From Perkinsus chesapeaki (taxonomy: Eukaryota > Perkinsozoa > Perkinsida > Perkinsidae), in contig JAAPAO010000341.1 of assembly GCA_013115145.1 (NCBI GenBank), positions 1-37,876 on the forward strand: a stretch of DNA of 37,876 nt, read 5' to 3'. Under the pieces are notes generated by a model. The model had not been told where the DNA came from, made no database searches, and worked only from the letters and a program-made list of their open reading frames with translations. The translations under genes and the position numbers were made by a program. Shown piece by piece: positions 9,993 through 19,835 of the stretch. Positions within the stretch are counted from its first letter, which is position 1; each line of letters opens with the position of its first letter.

Positions 9993-10015
9993 AGCAGCAA
10001 TCCAAGATGGACAGC

Positions 10016-10213
10016 TCATCCAACCTCATCATCAACCCACCGAAGCAGTTTATGCATATCCAACTCATTGCTGTACTTGGGCCGAGTGTCAAGGGTCTTC
10101 ACACTGTGCTGCTCATTAACATCGTTATCTGCCGCCCAAGGTGTCTTAACTTCATGTCGAGGAGCACCTGATCCATGGGACAATCTATCCACGCTTATGC
10201 CTTCAATGTTCAT
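10016..10213 (-). CDS. Possible small protein (65 aa)
   Basis: Minus-strand ATG frame of 65 codons with coding-like composition (for example NELDMHKLLRWVDDEVG at the C-terminus) and no known domain. About 30 nt upstream of the ATG is a pyrimidine-rich tract ending in cag (near 10244), which would serve as a splice or trans-splice acceptor. It sits between the 20-bp satellite and a converging + strand candidate gene. It could equally be a chance frame. Confidence 0.3.
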   Translation of the reverse strand: MNIEGISVDRLSHGSGAPRHEVKTPWAADNDVNEQHSVKTLDTRPKYSNELDMHKLLRWVDDEVG

Positions 10214-10280
10214 CGAATGTAGTTGTGGTCGTCATCGCCACGATACTGCAAGTATGATAAAGATAACTCATCTATCACAG

Positions 10281-10540
10281 GCGGGCCTATATTCCCTACG
10301 GTGGGCCTATATTCCCTACGGTGGGCCTATATTCCCTACGGCAGGCCNNNNNNNNNNNNNNNNNNNNNNNNNNNNNNNNNNNNNNNNNNNNNNNNNNNNN
10401 NNNNNNNNNNNNNNNNNNNNNNNNNNNNNNNNNNNNNNNNNNNGCCCTATATTCCCTACGGTGGGCCTATATTCCCTACGGTGGGCCTATATTCCCTACG
10501 GTGGGCCTATATTCCCTACGGTGGGCCTATATTCCCTAGG
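10281..10540 (+). repeat. 20-bp tandem satellite (GGGCCTATATTCCCTACGGT)
   Basis: Perfect or nearly perfect 20-bp units flank an assembly gap: just over three before and about five after, with edge variants (gcaggcc, ctagggcag). Because 20 is not a multiple of three, the array is open in all three + strand frames and would read as the same 20-residue peptide in each. I regard those frames as artefacts of the repeat. Confidence 0.95.
10348..10443. other. Assembly gap (96 N) inside the satellite
   Basis: A run of 96 N sits within the 20-bp tandem array. The true array length is unknown. Confidence 0.98.
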
Positions 10541-10544
10541 GCAG

Positions 10545-10841
10545 ATTATAACATTGACCTCATCACCCTTTGTGTAAAGTACACTTACTAGAATCGGAGG
10601 ACACAAAAACCGACCTCCGCAGTTATCGAAAAAAGCTGTGAAAAATATTTCTTTCCCATTCGACATGTGTAGGGGTGCAACTATACACATTTCTACACCG
10701 ATTGACCGCAGAACATCGGCCCTTCTCATCACCGCTATACATGGAAAGAGAACCGCTCACGAGCTTCAAATCGGACTCAGCAAAGTTGCCCGCCTCACTG
10801 ACTAGAACTGGAAAAACCCCGGGAAGCTGCCGTAGTGGCAT
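10545..10841 (-). pseudogene. Possible coding remnant with a frame change
   Basis: Two overlapping minus-strand frames each look coding in part: 10841 to about 10735 (MPLRQLPGVFPVLVSEAGNF at the start) and then, in another frame, about 10732-10545 (with NGKEIFFTAFFDNCGGRFLC). No intron of usable size separates them, so this is either a frameshifted remnant, an assembly error next to the satellite, or coincidence. No family recognised. Confidence 0.25.
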
Positions 10842-11485
10842 TATATCACGACGAGTGACCGCGCGCCAGGAAATATTGCCAAATGTTCATATATAAATTT
10901 AACCCATAAGTTATGGGCCATAACGATGGACAACTGTCACATTTTCGCAGAAGTTGTAATTCGGGCTGGACAGTTAAGTTATGGGGGTTGACTAGGATAA
11001 ACTTGTCGAGATAAGACTCGTAAGTGATGCACGAGTAGGGCAGTACACGTGGAGAGGATAGAGCTGCCCAGAATGCCACGAGGGTCGGTTACAATTTCGG
11101 ATAGCCTTCATTATATAACAGGGGACTTATTATGATACTATATAGTGGATGAGACTCGGGTGGAACTCTTTGGCGCTGAGATGGGAACAATGGCCGAGGC
11201 GAGATGTTTGAACCTTCTTATGCAACCAACGTCGCTGAATTCGATTACTCTCGAGAGTAATCATTATAATCATCTATACCTACTATTGACTTCTATAGTT
11301 ATTATTATGTATTTTGTCGGTAATCATAGACACCACAGATGGACTGCAACGGATCAAGCGCTGCTGTAAGCGTGCGTGGTGATGATCAATACCATGCCTC
11401 AGATATCGAGGGCACACGGAAGGATAAACGCACTCGAGAAATTTATGTCCGACTTCGCCATTTCCAGAGTCCCGGCTGGGGAGCT
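10842..11485. other. No supported gene
   Basis: Open stretches occur on both strands (11079-10846 minus; 11145-11485 plus), but none has a domain, a splice context or an unambiguous start. The right part is the 3' flank of the minus-strand gene ending at 11486. Confidence 0.45.
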
Positions 11486-12569
11486 CTAACCACCCGACAT
11501 CGTCCCTTTATCACATTTGCTCATCTCCAACAACCGTTGTTTATTATCCTCCTCATCCCTACCATACGGGCTGTCACCATTGAATAAATCTATGTGATCT
11601 CTGCGAGCCAATGGTGTGCCTGAAATACCACTGTTGAGAAAGATTCTTCAGAGGTTAACTTGCCTACCTCTGGGTTGCCGATGAGCACAAGATGACGATG
11701 TTTCTAGCGATGATGTGCCACCTTCATCGAAGCGGAAATTGCTACCGTACAGAAAACGAACCTGATAGAGCAGGATTTGGTATAACCGAGAAACAGAACA
11801 TTTCCGTGCAACTTGGTCATCAAGCAACAAGGAGAACCCTAAACTGGTAGAGCTGGAGCTAGACAGTCGCTAAGTGGTAGATGCCATAAATTGTGCTGGC
11901 ACAATAATATAGTGCCTTGCTCCAGCCGGGGTACAGATATCGTATTGATAGGCCACTGATGCCATTGAAAGAGCGTGCTGTAGAATCTATCACTGATATG
12001 AGAACGGTGTGACGATATAATCCATGTTGAGCTGGTAAAGTGATGGGCTTACAAACGAGATAGGTTGAACTTACCGATTTATCAGTGATGACACGACTGA
12101 AAGGTGTATCATGTCCAAACGTCGATGAGGACTCCGAAAGGACCTTATTGCGTTGAGCCGGGTTCAATCCCTGGTAGAGGCATCTATTATTAATTAATAA
12201 TAATTTACACTTACAATAGGGACCCTCTCATTTTGCACTATAGTGGGCATCCCAGCAGGCAAAAGACTGCCGTTCTTTTCGTAAACTGAATGGTCGTAAA
12301 GACTTAAAGAAGGGTCTCTTGAGGCAAGGGAGCGCCCAGATACTACAGGGGTTGGATACATGAAAAACTGATAGAAAAACAATAAAACGCGACCGAATAG
12401 AGATCACTCGAGAGCGGAAACCAGTTGAAGTGTCGTTGAGTAGATGCAAGATTGCAAGAATCTTTGAACCCTTCGACTTGAAAGTTCGGCGTTGTTTTTT
12501 AGCAGCAACTGTGTATTTGAAACCTCTCGGAATCCACATTTCTTGGAGACCTGTCCAGTTATGTGTCAT
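11486..12569 (-). CDS. Seven-exon gene, 268-aa product, family not recognised
   Basis: Seven minus-strand exons join in phase: 12569-12408, 12367-12215, 12170-12075, 12031-11994, 11955-11903, 11838-11668 and 11619-11486 (stop TAG at 11488). Introns are 40, 44, 43, 38, 64 and 48 nt, all GT-AG, several with strong gtaag donors (12214, 12074). The product is basic at the N-terminus (VAAKKQRRTFKSKGSK). It then has a Ser/Pro-rich stretch, an aromatic-rich central region (IRYLYPGWSKALYYWF) with a following helix, and a charged C-terminus (YGRDEEDNKQRLLEMSK). I see no catalytic motif. The whole-gene phase agreement over six introns is the main evidence; the 64-nt intron is the least certain. Confidence 0.62.
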
Positions 12570-12972
12570 CGAGAATTAATTTATAAATTTCAATTAATCG
12601 AATTTTCAAATTTAAATTCAATTCAATTTAAAAATATTCGGAGGCAATTTTCAGATTTTAGTGTTGTCTGTTTACTTATGACCATAGCTCACACATTAGA
12701 CAACCTTCTAGTTCATAATTATGAATGGTATGATGGATCCCAGGTGAGGCTCGAGGAAGGTGAAGGAAAATTTTCTTAAAAAAATATTTTTTTGGAAAAT
12801 TTCGCGGTGGTGTACTAGGTTTGTCAGTAAATGTTAAATAATGAAAAACTGAATGCTTAAAGTTAATACTATTTGTCCTATTGGTTATATACATTATTAT
12901 AGGATAGGTCACGTCCAGTGAACGATTAGTCGGGGCTTTATTGGATAATAGACTTTATATCTATTCATGCTG
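12570..12972. other. AT-rich intergenic stretch
   Basis: Contains a strongly AT-rich, low-complexity tract at about 12576-12650 built of aattt and aaattc permutations. No coding exon seen. Confidence 0.5.
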
Positions 12973-13239
12973 TCAGTTAGATAAACTACTCCACGAACTG
13001 ACAAAGTACCTACCCCGTCTTGAAGATGAGACTTTCCACATGTAACCTAAGATGCGTCTTATCACGGCACAAGCGCTCGGGTCATCAACGTCAGTTATGC
13101 TCAACAACATATAGACGGCGACACTATAAAGGACATCAATTCGGCGATACCTGCCGTGATTGAGAGGCTCGTTAAAGTAGCTAGGAAATATTGCGGTATG
13201 GCGGTAAAGCCAGTGCGGATAGGTCCAGAGCATCCTCAA
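12973..13239 (-). CDS. Possible C-terminal exon(s) of a minus-strand gene
   Basis: Open minus-strand stretch ending in TAA at 12973 with coding-like sequence in its second half (SVAVYMLLSITDVDDPSACA, then AVIRRILGYMWK). A 27-nt GT-AG intron could be removed near 13157-13131 without changing frame. A different frame reads SLMIEDALDLSALALPPYRN just upstream (about 13244-13183), so the exon structure is unresolved. No family recognised. Confidence 0.3.
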   Translation of the reverse strand: MRMLWTYPHWLYRHTAIFPSYFNEPLNHGRYRRIDVLYSVAVYMLLSITDVDDPSACAVIRRILGYMWKVSSSRRGRYFVSSWSSLSN

Positions 13240-13267
13240 TCATGAGGGACTGGGTTTCCCGAAATTC

Positions 13268-13759
13268 ATGGCATCACCTGAAACGGCGGCCTCGAGCTTC
13301 GCTCATTATCATAAATCATCGGACCATCAGTATTCGCATAGTGCTGATAGCGACGCCGATAGCAACCGATACGACTCTAGAGGGTTGGATTCTCCTCGGC
13401 ATGTTGAAGATGACGGCTACGGTGGCCGGCATTACAGCGGATTACAGCGTGATGGAGGTCCGCCAGGGTACGGATTGGATCGGCGCCACAGAGCTCGAGG
13501 AGTGAGCCAGAGCCGATACGGCTTGCGGGCCGAGCAGAACCGTGGAGGGATAAATGGTCTGAGGGTTCCTGGTGATGATTTAAGGTCTATTAATATGAAT
13601 GGGAGCTTGCTGCATGGGGTAGGGAGCGGAAGAGTGGGGCGGAATTTTGAAAGGGGTGTGTTTTTGTTGAGAATTCCGCATTTGGAGATTTTTTCGTCGA
13701 GCTTCTCTGCTTGTCAGGGACATGACTTATGTCACTTGGATCGGAATCGGTTTTATTAA
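13268..13759 (+). CDS. His/Ser/Asp/Gly-rich low-complexity protein
   Basis: ATG-initiated + strand frame of 163 codons. The first 110 or so residues are uniformly biased toward His, Ser, Asp, Arg and Gly (for example YHKSSDHQYSHSADSDADSN), as in intrinsically disordered proteins. The last 50 residues differ in character and may instead be intron or 3' UTR if a gtgatg donor near 13572 is used. No domain recognised. Its stop lies 66 bp before the tRNA gene on the opposite strand. Confidence 0.42.
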   Translation: MASPETAASSFAHYHKSSDHQYSHSADSDADSNRYDSRGLDSPRHVEDDGYGGRHYSGLQRDGGPPGYGLDRRHRARGVSQSRYGLRAEQNRGGINGLRVPGDDLRSINMNGSLLHGVGSGRVGRNFERGVFLLRIPHLEIFSSSFSACQGHDLCHLDRNRFY

Positions 13760-13820
13760 ATGGTGTTTCTATATGTAGTAGTAGTAGACGGATAATGCGC
13801 TAAATGAATTTTCAATTCGG

Positions 13821-13824
13821 AAAA
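13821..13824 (-). terminator. Pol III terminator of tRNA-Glu
   Basis: Four T on the minus strand, one nucleotide past the 3' end of the tRNA gene, which is the usual minimal RNA polymerase III stop signal. Confidence 0.7.
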
Positions 13825-13825
13825 C

Positions 13826-13898
13826 TTCCGATACCGGGACTCGAACCCGGGTCGCCTGGGTGAAAGCCAGGTATCCTAACCAGCTAGACTATATCGGA
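13826..13898 (-). tRNA. tRNA-Glu (anticodon UUC)
   Basis: A 73-nt cloverleaf on the minus strand. The 7-bp acceptor stem (TCCGATA with TATCGGA, discriminator A) pairs fully. The D arm contains AGCTGGTTAGGA. The anticodon arm is CCTGG-CTTTCAC-CCAGG with anticodon TTC, specifying glutamate. The T arm carries GGTTCGA within a GC-rich stem, which doubles as the internal B box. No intron; CCA is not encoded, as in eukaryotic nuclear tRNA genes. Confidence 0.96.
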
Positions 13899-13972
13899 GA
13901 GTGATGTTTTGTGTGATACACGTTCCCGCATCGGTTGTTCGAAGTAATATTCCTTCCAGCTCAGCGGTCACC

Positions 13973-14197
13973 TCAGGAGATCTCTCGAAACGTGCGTCGA
14001 CTACGCCAATCGCATTGGTGAGGTAAACGAATCTTCTGCGTCCCCTGAGTTATCGCGCTCGCAAGATTCTTCCCTCGCATAGCAGTTCGAAGATGTCGCC
14101 TCATCAAGGCCAGCAGATCGTTCAGCAAGGTTTGGCGTGCATAGGCGCGGTCTCCAGAGTGGTGCATGATGTACAGGTATATATTACGTTGTTTCAA
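13973..14197 (-). CDS. Possible exon of an unrecognised gene
   Basis: Minus-strand open stretch ending in TGA at 13973 with helical, basic content (MHHSGDRAYARQTLLNDLLA, then RRHLRTAMRGKNLAS). There is no ATG at its start, so it would be a 3' exon. A coding-like stretch in another frame (about 14326-14219, GDTLSAIDTNVSSDEMPDFD) may be an upstream exon, but no in-phase junction was found. Confidence 0.3.
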   Translation of the reverse strand: MKQRNIYLYIMHHSGDRAYARQTLLNDLLALMRRHLRTAMRGKNLASAITQGTQKIRLPHQCDWRSRRTFREIS

Positions 14198-14925
14198 TTG
14201 CGTAACTGGCTTCAGAGAGACGCTCTCGGTTTTCCAGAGTGCGCAGCGGACAAGATAGGCCTCCTGTCGAAGTCGGGCATTTCGTCGCTGGATACATTAG
14301 TGTCAATAGCGCTGAGTGTGTCACCGTCCCCATTGCGTTATGCAGCTACATGCAGCGGTTTCATGTGAAGTGTCTAAGAGGACGCCATCAGTTGTCGAGT
14401 TTACAATTGAAGTGAAAGAGAAGTGGATAAATTCAAACTGTCGTGATGCGAATTAGAAAGGTGAAAGTGTCATGTGTCGCGACGCTGCTAGAAACACAAC
14501 AGATTGACTTATGACGTCCTTAAAAGACGCTATAGTTTGACGACGGGATGTCTGAGAATACTACGACCATAAACGACTCGAGGCCTTTCGTGATGATCCG
14601 GAAGATCCGTTCAATGCCCACATAGGTCCATAGAGCACTTTCGTGTCGCAACTCAAACCTCTGAGGTAGCTGGCCCCTTTATCGTAAAGCCTTGACTGTT
14701 GCTCGTTTTTACATATGAGAGCTATGGTAACAACGCCATTCCGAGGCTTAATAATCCTGAACGTAGTGCGATGGACATGCGCTCAACGAGTAGGCTCGAC
14801 AGTGACTCAGTATAGCACCTATACTTGCCTCAGATACTAACAACAGTGACGGACGCCTCAACAGACTACTCCACCATGCCAACTTCTGACACCTACGGTT
14901 GTGTCCGAATATCTGCCAGTATGAC

Positions 14926-16616
14926 CTACCTCCCACCAACTGTATCACTTCTCTCCTGTAGGCGCTCCAATAGACATGGCAACAGTCGCTTGTAACAGCC
15001 AGCAATGCCCTCGGTGTTTTGCCTTGCAAGAGTGAGTGTTGATGAACCCGCCATGAGAAATCATACCAGTCAATGCTGGGAATATTACTCGATAGCAGCT
15101 CTTCAATCTCCTCACCGATCGCCGTAAAAGAGGGATGGGAACCTCTCCATCGACCGAAATTCATAATGTCCTCGAAGATGATTCTCCTTGCTAGTATAAA
15201 TTGTGGAAATGCTCCGGCGGCATGATGGTCTCATATGCCCTAACAGTGACGCTTGCTGAGGTACTTGCCGACAAACCCAGCGAGCCCGACGACGTACACG
15301 CTCACCTTATCGAACTGCAATGGTGATTTAGTTTATCCCATATCGACCACACCAATACCACTGAGTGAGCTATCTTTCAAAGTTTCATCGACTCGCAGAC
15401 TTCAGGCACGACTAAAGTGTTCGAATACACCTTCATTAATCTAGGCGGTTCTGCAAGTACGGAATTCACTCCATCCCGTCACCAAATCCCGTCTGTATAG
15501 GTACATTCCAAGTCACCGCACCACACCCAACGAGCCCGGCCACGTTCAGCATCGGAGGTTGGTGTTGTTAGCCACGCTCACTGGTGCATGTCACTCTCTC
15601 AGCAACCAGTTCAAGATTTCGAAGAGCATATTGCTACAATGGGGTTTTATACTATCATTGATGTTCATGACAATTATGTGTACAATTGTGTCCGCAGTCC
15701 ACTTTTGTTCTTGTTCACTTTATCCCATCGTTCGGGTTACTCGGTATGCGGCGCGATTCGCCATCTCGGACGTCAGCCTTTCTGCAGCTCTCCCTGGTCC
15801 TTCCTATTGTCACTCAAAGAGTGTTCGAAGTAAAGCTCATGCTCATCTTCCCTCCAATAATGTGTTCAGGTGTTGGACCACGGTACCACTGATTGGTCTT
15901 CGTCGGTGAGCAGGTCCGGTTGTCTGCTATGGCCCAGTTCAGATGTATCACCCTTGCCAGCTGCTGTCCGGGTAGACCATGTACCTTCCTTCAGCTCTTT
16001 AACTCACACTCCCCTCTAGGTGCCGCTACTAGAAGGCAACTCTGCCGTGGATCCTTCGCCAATCAGTGGTATAGCTCAGACGCCTGGCGGCAGTGTTATC
16101 ACAATGGATGCTATCCCATACATAGGAGTCGCTATTCTTGCTTTGTATCACGTCAACTCTCTTCCTTCAGCCTGGTACAGCAGCTAGCCCTTACTGTTGG
16201 ATATTCGCTGGTAACCCGCAGGCTAACGTTGAGATTCAGATCGGCCCGGGCTCCGGTAGCATACTGTCCGACCACGTTGCATCAATCTAGCTCATATAGG
16301 CACTTATTCCGTTTGCAACCAAGTGCCACTATCACCCACTCATCCACAGTACGCAACAAGCTCTACGATCGAATACACATTTATCAATGCCCGGTCAAGC
16401 TCTGTTCTATTAAAAGGTTCTCTTGCCCCTTCAAGTATTTTCAATAGTATCCTCTGTTAGGTCCAGCTTTTGTTGCCTCAAGCACGGTCACTTTGAGTGC
16501 AGGACGTGCGACAAGCTGCTATTGCTTTGGTAACCTCTTACATTGTGAAAGTTAGCATGCTTGACTATTAAGTGTATTATACTAGTTGTTGGATGATAGC
16601 TTTGTGTTTCCAACAT
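14926..16616 (-). CDS. Multi-exon helical protein, partly resolved
   Basis: No family recognised. Exons with clear coding content follow one another on the minus strand. The 5' part is resolved: 16616-16542 (ATG), 16515-16492 and 16453-16367, joined in phase (introns 26 and 38 nt), giving MLETQSYHPTTSIIHLIVKH and KILEGAREPFNRTELDRALI. The middle is fragmentary, about 16250-15610, with stretches such as SKNSDSYVWDSIHCDNTAAR and RWTADTIVHIIVMNINDSIK separated by probable introns of 27-46 nt. The 3' part is resolved: 15229-15067 and 15022-14926 (44-nt intron), ending EGIAGCYKRLLPCLLERLQE and a TAG at 14928. Amphipathic helices with Leu/Ile spacing suggest an alpha-helical repeat protein. Whether it is one gene or two is not settled; exons between 16366 and 16250 and between 15600 and 15230 are unresolved. 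Confidence 0.5.
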
Positions 16617-17156
16617 CCGGCGTGCTTTACAAAAGACGTTCTAGCAGCATACCCCGAATACGCTGTTACAGTTTTTCTCCCCCTCTTAGGAGTACAAATT
16701 GAGGGCGTGGCGACCAGAAAGTTATAACGGAACGACAATGTTCCCAAAAATTAACGCATTTGACGATTGTCTTGCTCTTGCAACATTTTGCCTATCACAC
16801 TTCCTATTGCCCGATGCAATAGATGAACCATTTGATCCTCTAAGAACACATAGGGTTACCCCATTGGGTTAAGTTGGGTCGCCGATGCAGATCTTCATAA
16901 ACAACCATCGAAGTTTCAACAACGCCATCTCAGTTTGAGTACTGAAGTTACGCTAACACTAATTTTAGCAGTTTCTCAAAGCAAATGCTTAAGCGAATGA
17001 CGACGATATTTTGAACTAGCAAAACTCGGACGTCATATACACATTACTCATATCCAACACAAAGCCAATAACGTTTGGAAAACTACTAGCGACACCCTTT
17101 CGCTCGAGTCAACTTGAAAAATAGAGTATTAGATTATAGGAAAACGACCAAGATGT
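16617..17156. other. Intergenic, no gene seen
   Basis: Lies between the 3' end of the secreted Cys-rich gene and the 5' end of the helical-protein gene, both on the minus strand. A gctgctag acceptor-like site near 16641 could be the cis- or trans-splice acceptor for the downstream gene. Confidence 0.45.
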
Positions 17157-18080
17157 TTAGTAACATTTGACGGCAACAATAGTTGTTACCTCGACAAATT
17201 CAACGTACATCTCATAAGCATGATATTCGGTAATCATTTGAGAATTCATCTCACGCAAGAAAGTAGTCAGATTATCGTCTGGATTGACCAAGACGATTTC
17301 ACTCTCAGAGACATTATATTCAGAATAGAAATATTGACCGGCCATGTACATTGACACGTAGGTAGTGTCAAATATCATCTCAAAGCGGCCGAGAGAAGAA
17401 GAATCACCGCACCATTTACCTATAATATCGTCAATAGGCGCAGTGGTGACATCGGGTGCAGTGGTAACATCAACACCGGTAGTGACGTCAGGCACAGTGG
17501 TGATCTCAGCCGCAGTAGTGTTTACTGCTTCACTGGTAACATATTCGGTAGTAATGATCTCAGTGACATTACTGGGAGTAGTTACATTAGGTGTGGTGAC
17601 ATCAGGATCCTCGGTGGGACCAACGGTGACGATATGGCAGGGATAAGGTTCACCGGAGCACTCCGCGTCACTGCTAGCGTGACAAAGACTGCCATCCTCC
17701 TTGATAAGGATACCGAAGCAGACCGGCGGGTCCTGCCAGAACTTACAGTAGGAGCCCCAAGAGGAATCCTTGCAGTCATCCATACCATCGCATACTTCTT
17801 GACAGGTCGTGTCGGGGTACTCATGGCACATTACGGGTTTCAGAACAGAGTCGTCGCAGTCGGCGTTGTACTCGGTATCAGGCTGGAAACACTTGGCGTC
17901 CTCCTTATGATAGAGACCAAAGCATACACCGTTGTCTTTACAGTAGGACTCAGTGCAACCCATCGTCTGCGCACATGAGCTTTCACAATAGTGGCTATTG
18001 TCAATAACAGTCTCGCTCGCAGGAACACCTCCAGTAGCAACAACGACACCAAGAGTTGCAGCGGCAAATACAACACGCAT
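17157..18080 (-). CDS. Secreted Cys-rich protein, paralogue 1
   Basis: Single-exon frame of 307 residues from the ATG at 18080, chosen because it starts directly at the signal peptide (MRVVFAAATLGVVVATGG) that the paralogue at 28723 shares. Two related Cys modules follow, each with the pattern C-x3-C-x4/5-C-x4/5-YCK-...-VCFG-x4-K-x-D-x-x-C (about residues 31-70 and 90-130; for example SYCKDNGVCFGLYHKEDAKC). A Ser/Thr-rich linker of VTTxPDVTT-like repeats (about 150-215) looks like a mucin-type O-glycosylation region. The C-terminal domain of about 90 residues begins GKWCG and ends in Cys and looks beta-rich. Export to the cell surface or medium is inferred from the signal peptide and Cys content. 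No named family recognised. Confidence 0.85.
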   Translation of the reverse strand: MRVVFAAATLGVVVATGGVPASETVIDNSHYCESSCAQTMGCTESYCKDNGVCFGLYHKEDAKCFQPDTEYNADCDDSVLKPVMCHEYPDTTCQEVCDGMDDCKDSSWGSYCKFWQDPPVCFGILIKEDGSLCHASSDAECSGEPYPCHIVTVGPTEDPDVTTPNVTTPSNVTEIITTEYVTSEAVNTTAAEITTVPDVTTGVDVTTAPDVTTAPIDDIIGKWCGDSSSLGRFEMIFDTTYVSMYMAGQYFYSEYNVSESEIVLVNPDDNLTTFLREMNSQMITEYHAYEMYVEFVEVTTIVAVKCY

Positions 18081-18606
18081 AGAGAGATAAGAAAACAAAA
18101 GTCCTGCACAACAAATGCAATACGATTAATCAGCTTAATGGTGAATGAATTCAATTATCGGTGTTCGATGCAAGTTGAGTTCAGTTGTTCAATGTTGGTT
18201 GAATAACCGTCGTGCGTATCTTACCGTTTCCTCACAGCGAGCGCGCGCCCAGTTGGGGTTGTGACACGACTGCATCACACCAACCATGAGTAACGGAAGG
18301 CATGCAAAAATAACATAACCCTATTGAACAGCGGTCTTTAGGGAAGAAGCTGCGTGTCTGGAGGCAACTTGCACTTCACTCGTGCTCATCCTTGCCAATT
18401 GAGCTGAGCAGACCTCAGCATTCGTTAGCGGCGCCACGCAGTTCCACTGTATCGAACATATCTCAGCTTGAACCAGAAGGACCACTCGACCGACTCAGGT
18501 CATTGATGGGACTTTTCTCACTTCAAAACGTTCGGACTTTCGGCACCGCTACCACTTTTCACCTTCGACTGCTTGCCACGTTTCTTTCGTTATATACACT
18601 CGTCCG
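18081..18606. other. No supported gene
   Basis: Upstream flank of the secreted Cys-rich gene. No coding exon, repeat or motif that I can defend. Confidence 0.5.
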
Positions 18607-18665
18607 CTGCGACATCATCACTTGAATCAACCAACCCAAGTTTCATAATTATATCCATAAACATC
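18607..18665. repeat. 59-bp duplicated gene fragment (source at 21659-21717)
   Basis: 57 of 59 bases match 21659-21717, where the minus strand codes for part of the exon ending at 21474 (MDIIMKLGLVDSSDD). Here the fragment is not part of an intact gene: the minus-strand frame stops shortly after it. Just beside it are two copies of tacacccatctgtcatc (18672-18688 and 18695-18711). Confidence 0.9.
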
Positions 18666-18716
18666 CCCAAATACACCCATCTGTCATCCTCAGTTACACC
18701 CATCTGTCATCACCAA

Positions 18717-19063
18717 CTACAGAGTGACCAAGTGCTTTCGAACGTCGCACGTGTCGCAAAAATATTCGCCCTCTTGCGAAAGTTATTCGAAAAAGCACAT
18801 TTTTGGGGTCACCTTGTACATCGATTTCGGTGAGCTTGTCTCGTCTATTCTTTCCCATCAACACATGTCTTCCTGATTCTTTATAATAATATTCGATGAC
18901 AAGCCCTATGTTATAGAGCAGATACTGAGACGTGACAGTGCCAGTCACCGTGATAGTTTTCTTCTCACATTCTAAGACTCTAAGAGATATCGTCACCAGT
19001 TCGGTGAGGAGTCAACTCTACCATCTCTTCTTCGCATTGAACGCACCTTGAACGTGCTGCCAT
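18717..19063 (-). CDS. 93-aa protein with two CxxC pairs (zinc-binding candidate)
   Basis: Three minus-strand exons join in phase: 19063-18997, 18971-18813 and 18772-18717, with introns of 25 and 40 nt. The start ATG and stop TAG are both present. A CxxC pair lies near the N-terminus (RCVQCEEEM, residues 7-10) and another near the C-terminus (FCDTCDVRKH), the spacing expected if the two ends come together on one zinc ion. Between them is a beta-like, Thr/Val-rich segment and a Tyr-rich strand (GLVIEYYYKESGRHVLMG). I do not recognise a named family; zinc binding is inference from the Cys pairs. Confidence 0.58.
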
Positions 19064-19223
19064 CGACGGCGTAAAATTATTGAGCTGCACATTTCATTGG
19101 ATCAACTTTCCCCGCACGAGCTACCGCCCCGTTCCCTAAACCATTGTCTCCTTTAAGTCGCCCTCAGAGCTAAACCAGCTTAGCTGATTGATGTCTCGAC
19201 TTCAACACAAAAGACGACACTTC

Positions 19224-19504
19224 TCAGGCTTCATAGACGACGACAAGAGGGCCTCCTTCTTGTTGCAATTGGATGTCTTCGAGGTGTACAGTACAGAACC
19301 AACTTCGGCAGTCTCGAGATATCAGCTTTGTGACTTCGTAGCCTATGCTTGTGCCAGACTCTGATTGCACAAGAGAGTTCAGCGGTGAAAGCAATGAGCG
19401 GCACGGTACTACCAAACCGCTCATTACTTTTAGAAGCCCACCGTAACGATAGGCTTCTAAAGGCGAACAGTCCTGATGTCCGGCACCCACAACACTCTCG
19501 GCGA
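19224..19504 (-). CDS. Terminal exon of an unrecognised minus-strand gene
   Basis: Open minus-strand exon ending in TGA at 19224. A pyrimidine-rich acceptor (ttatttgtag) precedes it at about 19505. Content is coding-like throughout (GAGHQDCSPLEAYRYGG; GTSIGYEVTKLISRDCRSWF; QLQQEGGPLVVVYEA). The upstream exons and the start were not found. It may belong with sequence between 19505 and 19835 that I could not resolve. Confidence 0.4.
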
Positions 19505-19835
19505 CTACAAATAAGGAGTTATGTCACCGGTACGTCCTATACGGGCAACGAAGTAAAGGTTGGTTGCCGTGCTTGACGTTGGCTTTGACTTGGAAGATGA
19601 AGACCTCTCTCATTTAAAAGACCGTTCCGAAGGGATGAGCGAAGGATATGTATTGGGACTGCTATCATTCCCCACTATCCCTCAAATTTTCCCTGCGCAG
19701 CATATATAGTATGTAATATTCACCATTTCCGTCGTTCTGTACGGCTAGAAATCTATTAGACTGGTACTAGTAGGTGTTAGCAACTCCACTCGGCAGTAAA
19801 TGTGATGAACAACATGTAAAAAAGTGAATGCTTTA

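Noticed and set aside
10068-10591. Apparent GPIFPTVGLYSLRWAYIPYG repeat proteins across the satellite
   Set aside because: The frame is open only because the 20-bp unit has no stop on this strand, and it crosses an N gap.
15559-16447. Long + strand open frames (116 and 184 codons) over 15559-16447
   Set aside because: The minus strand here shows better coding content with splice sites in phase; the + strand frames are hydrophobic shadow frames without domains.
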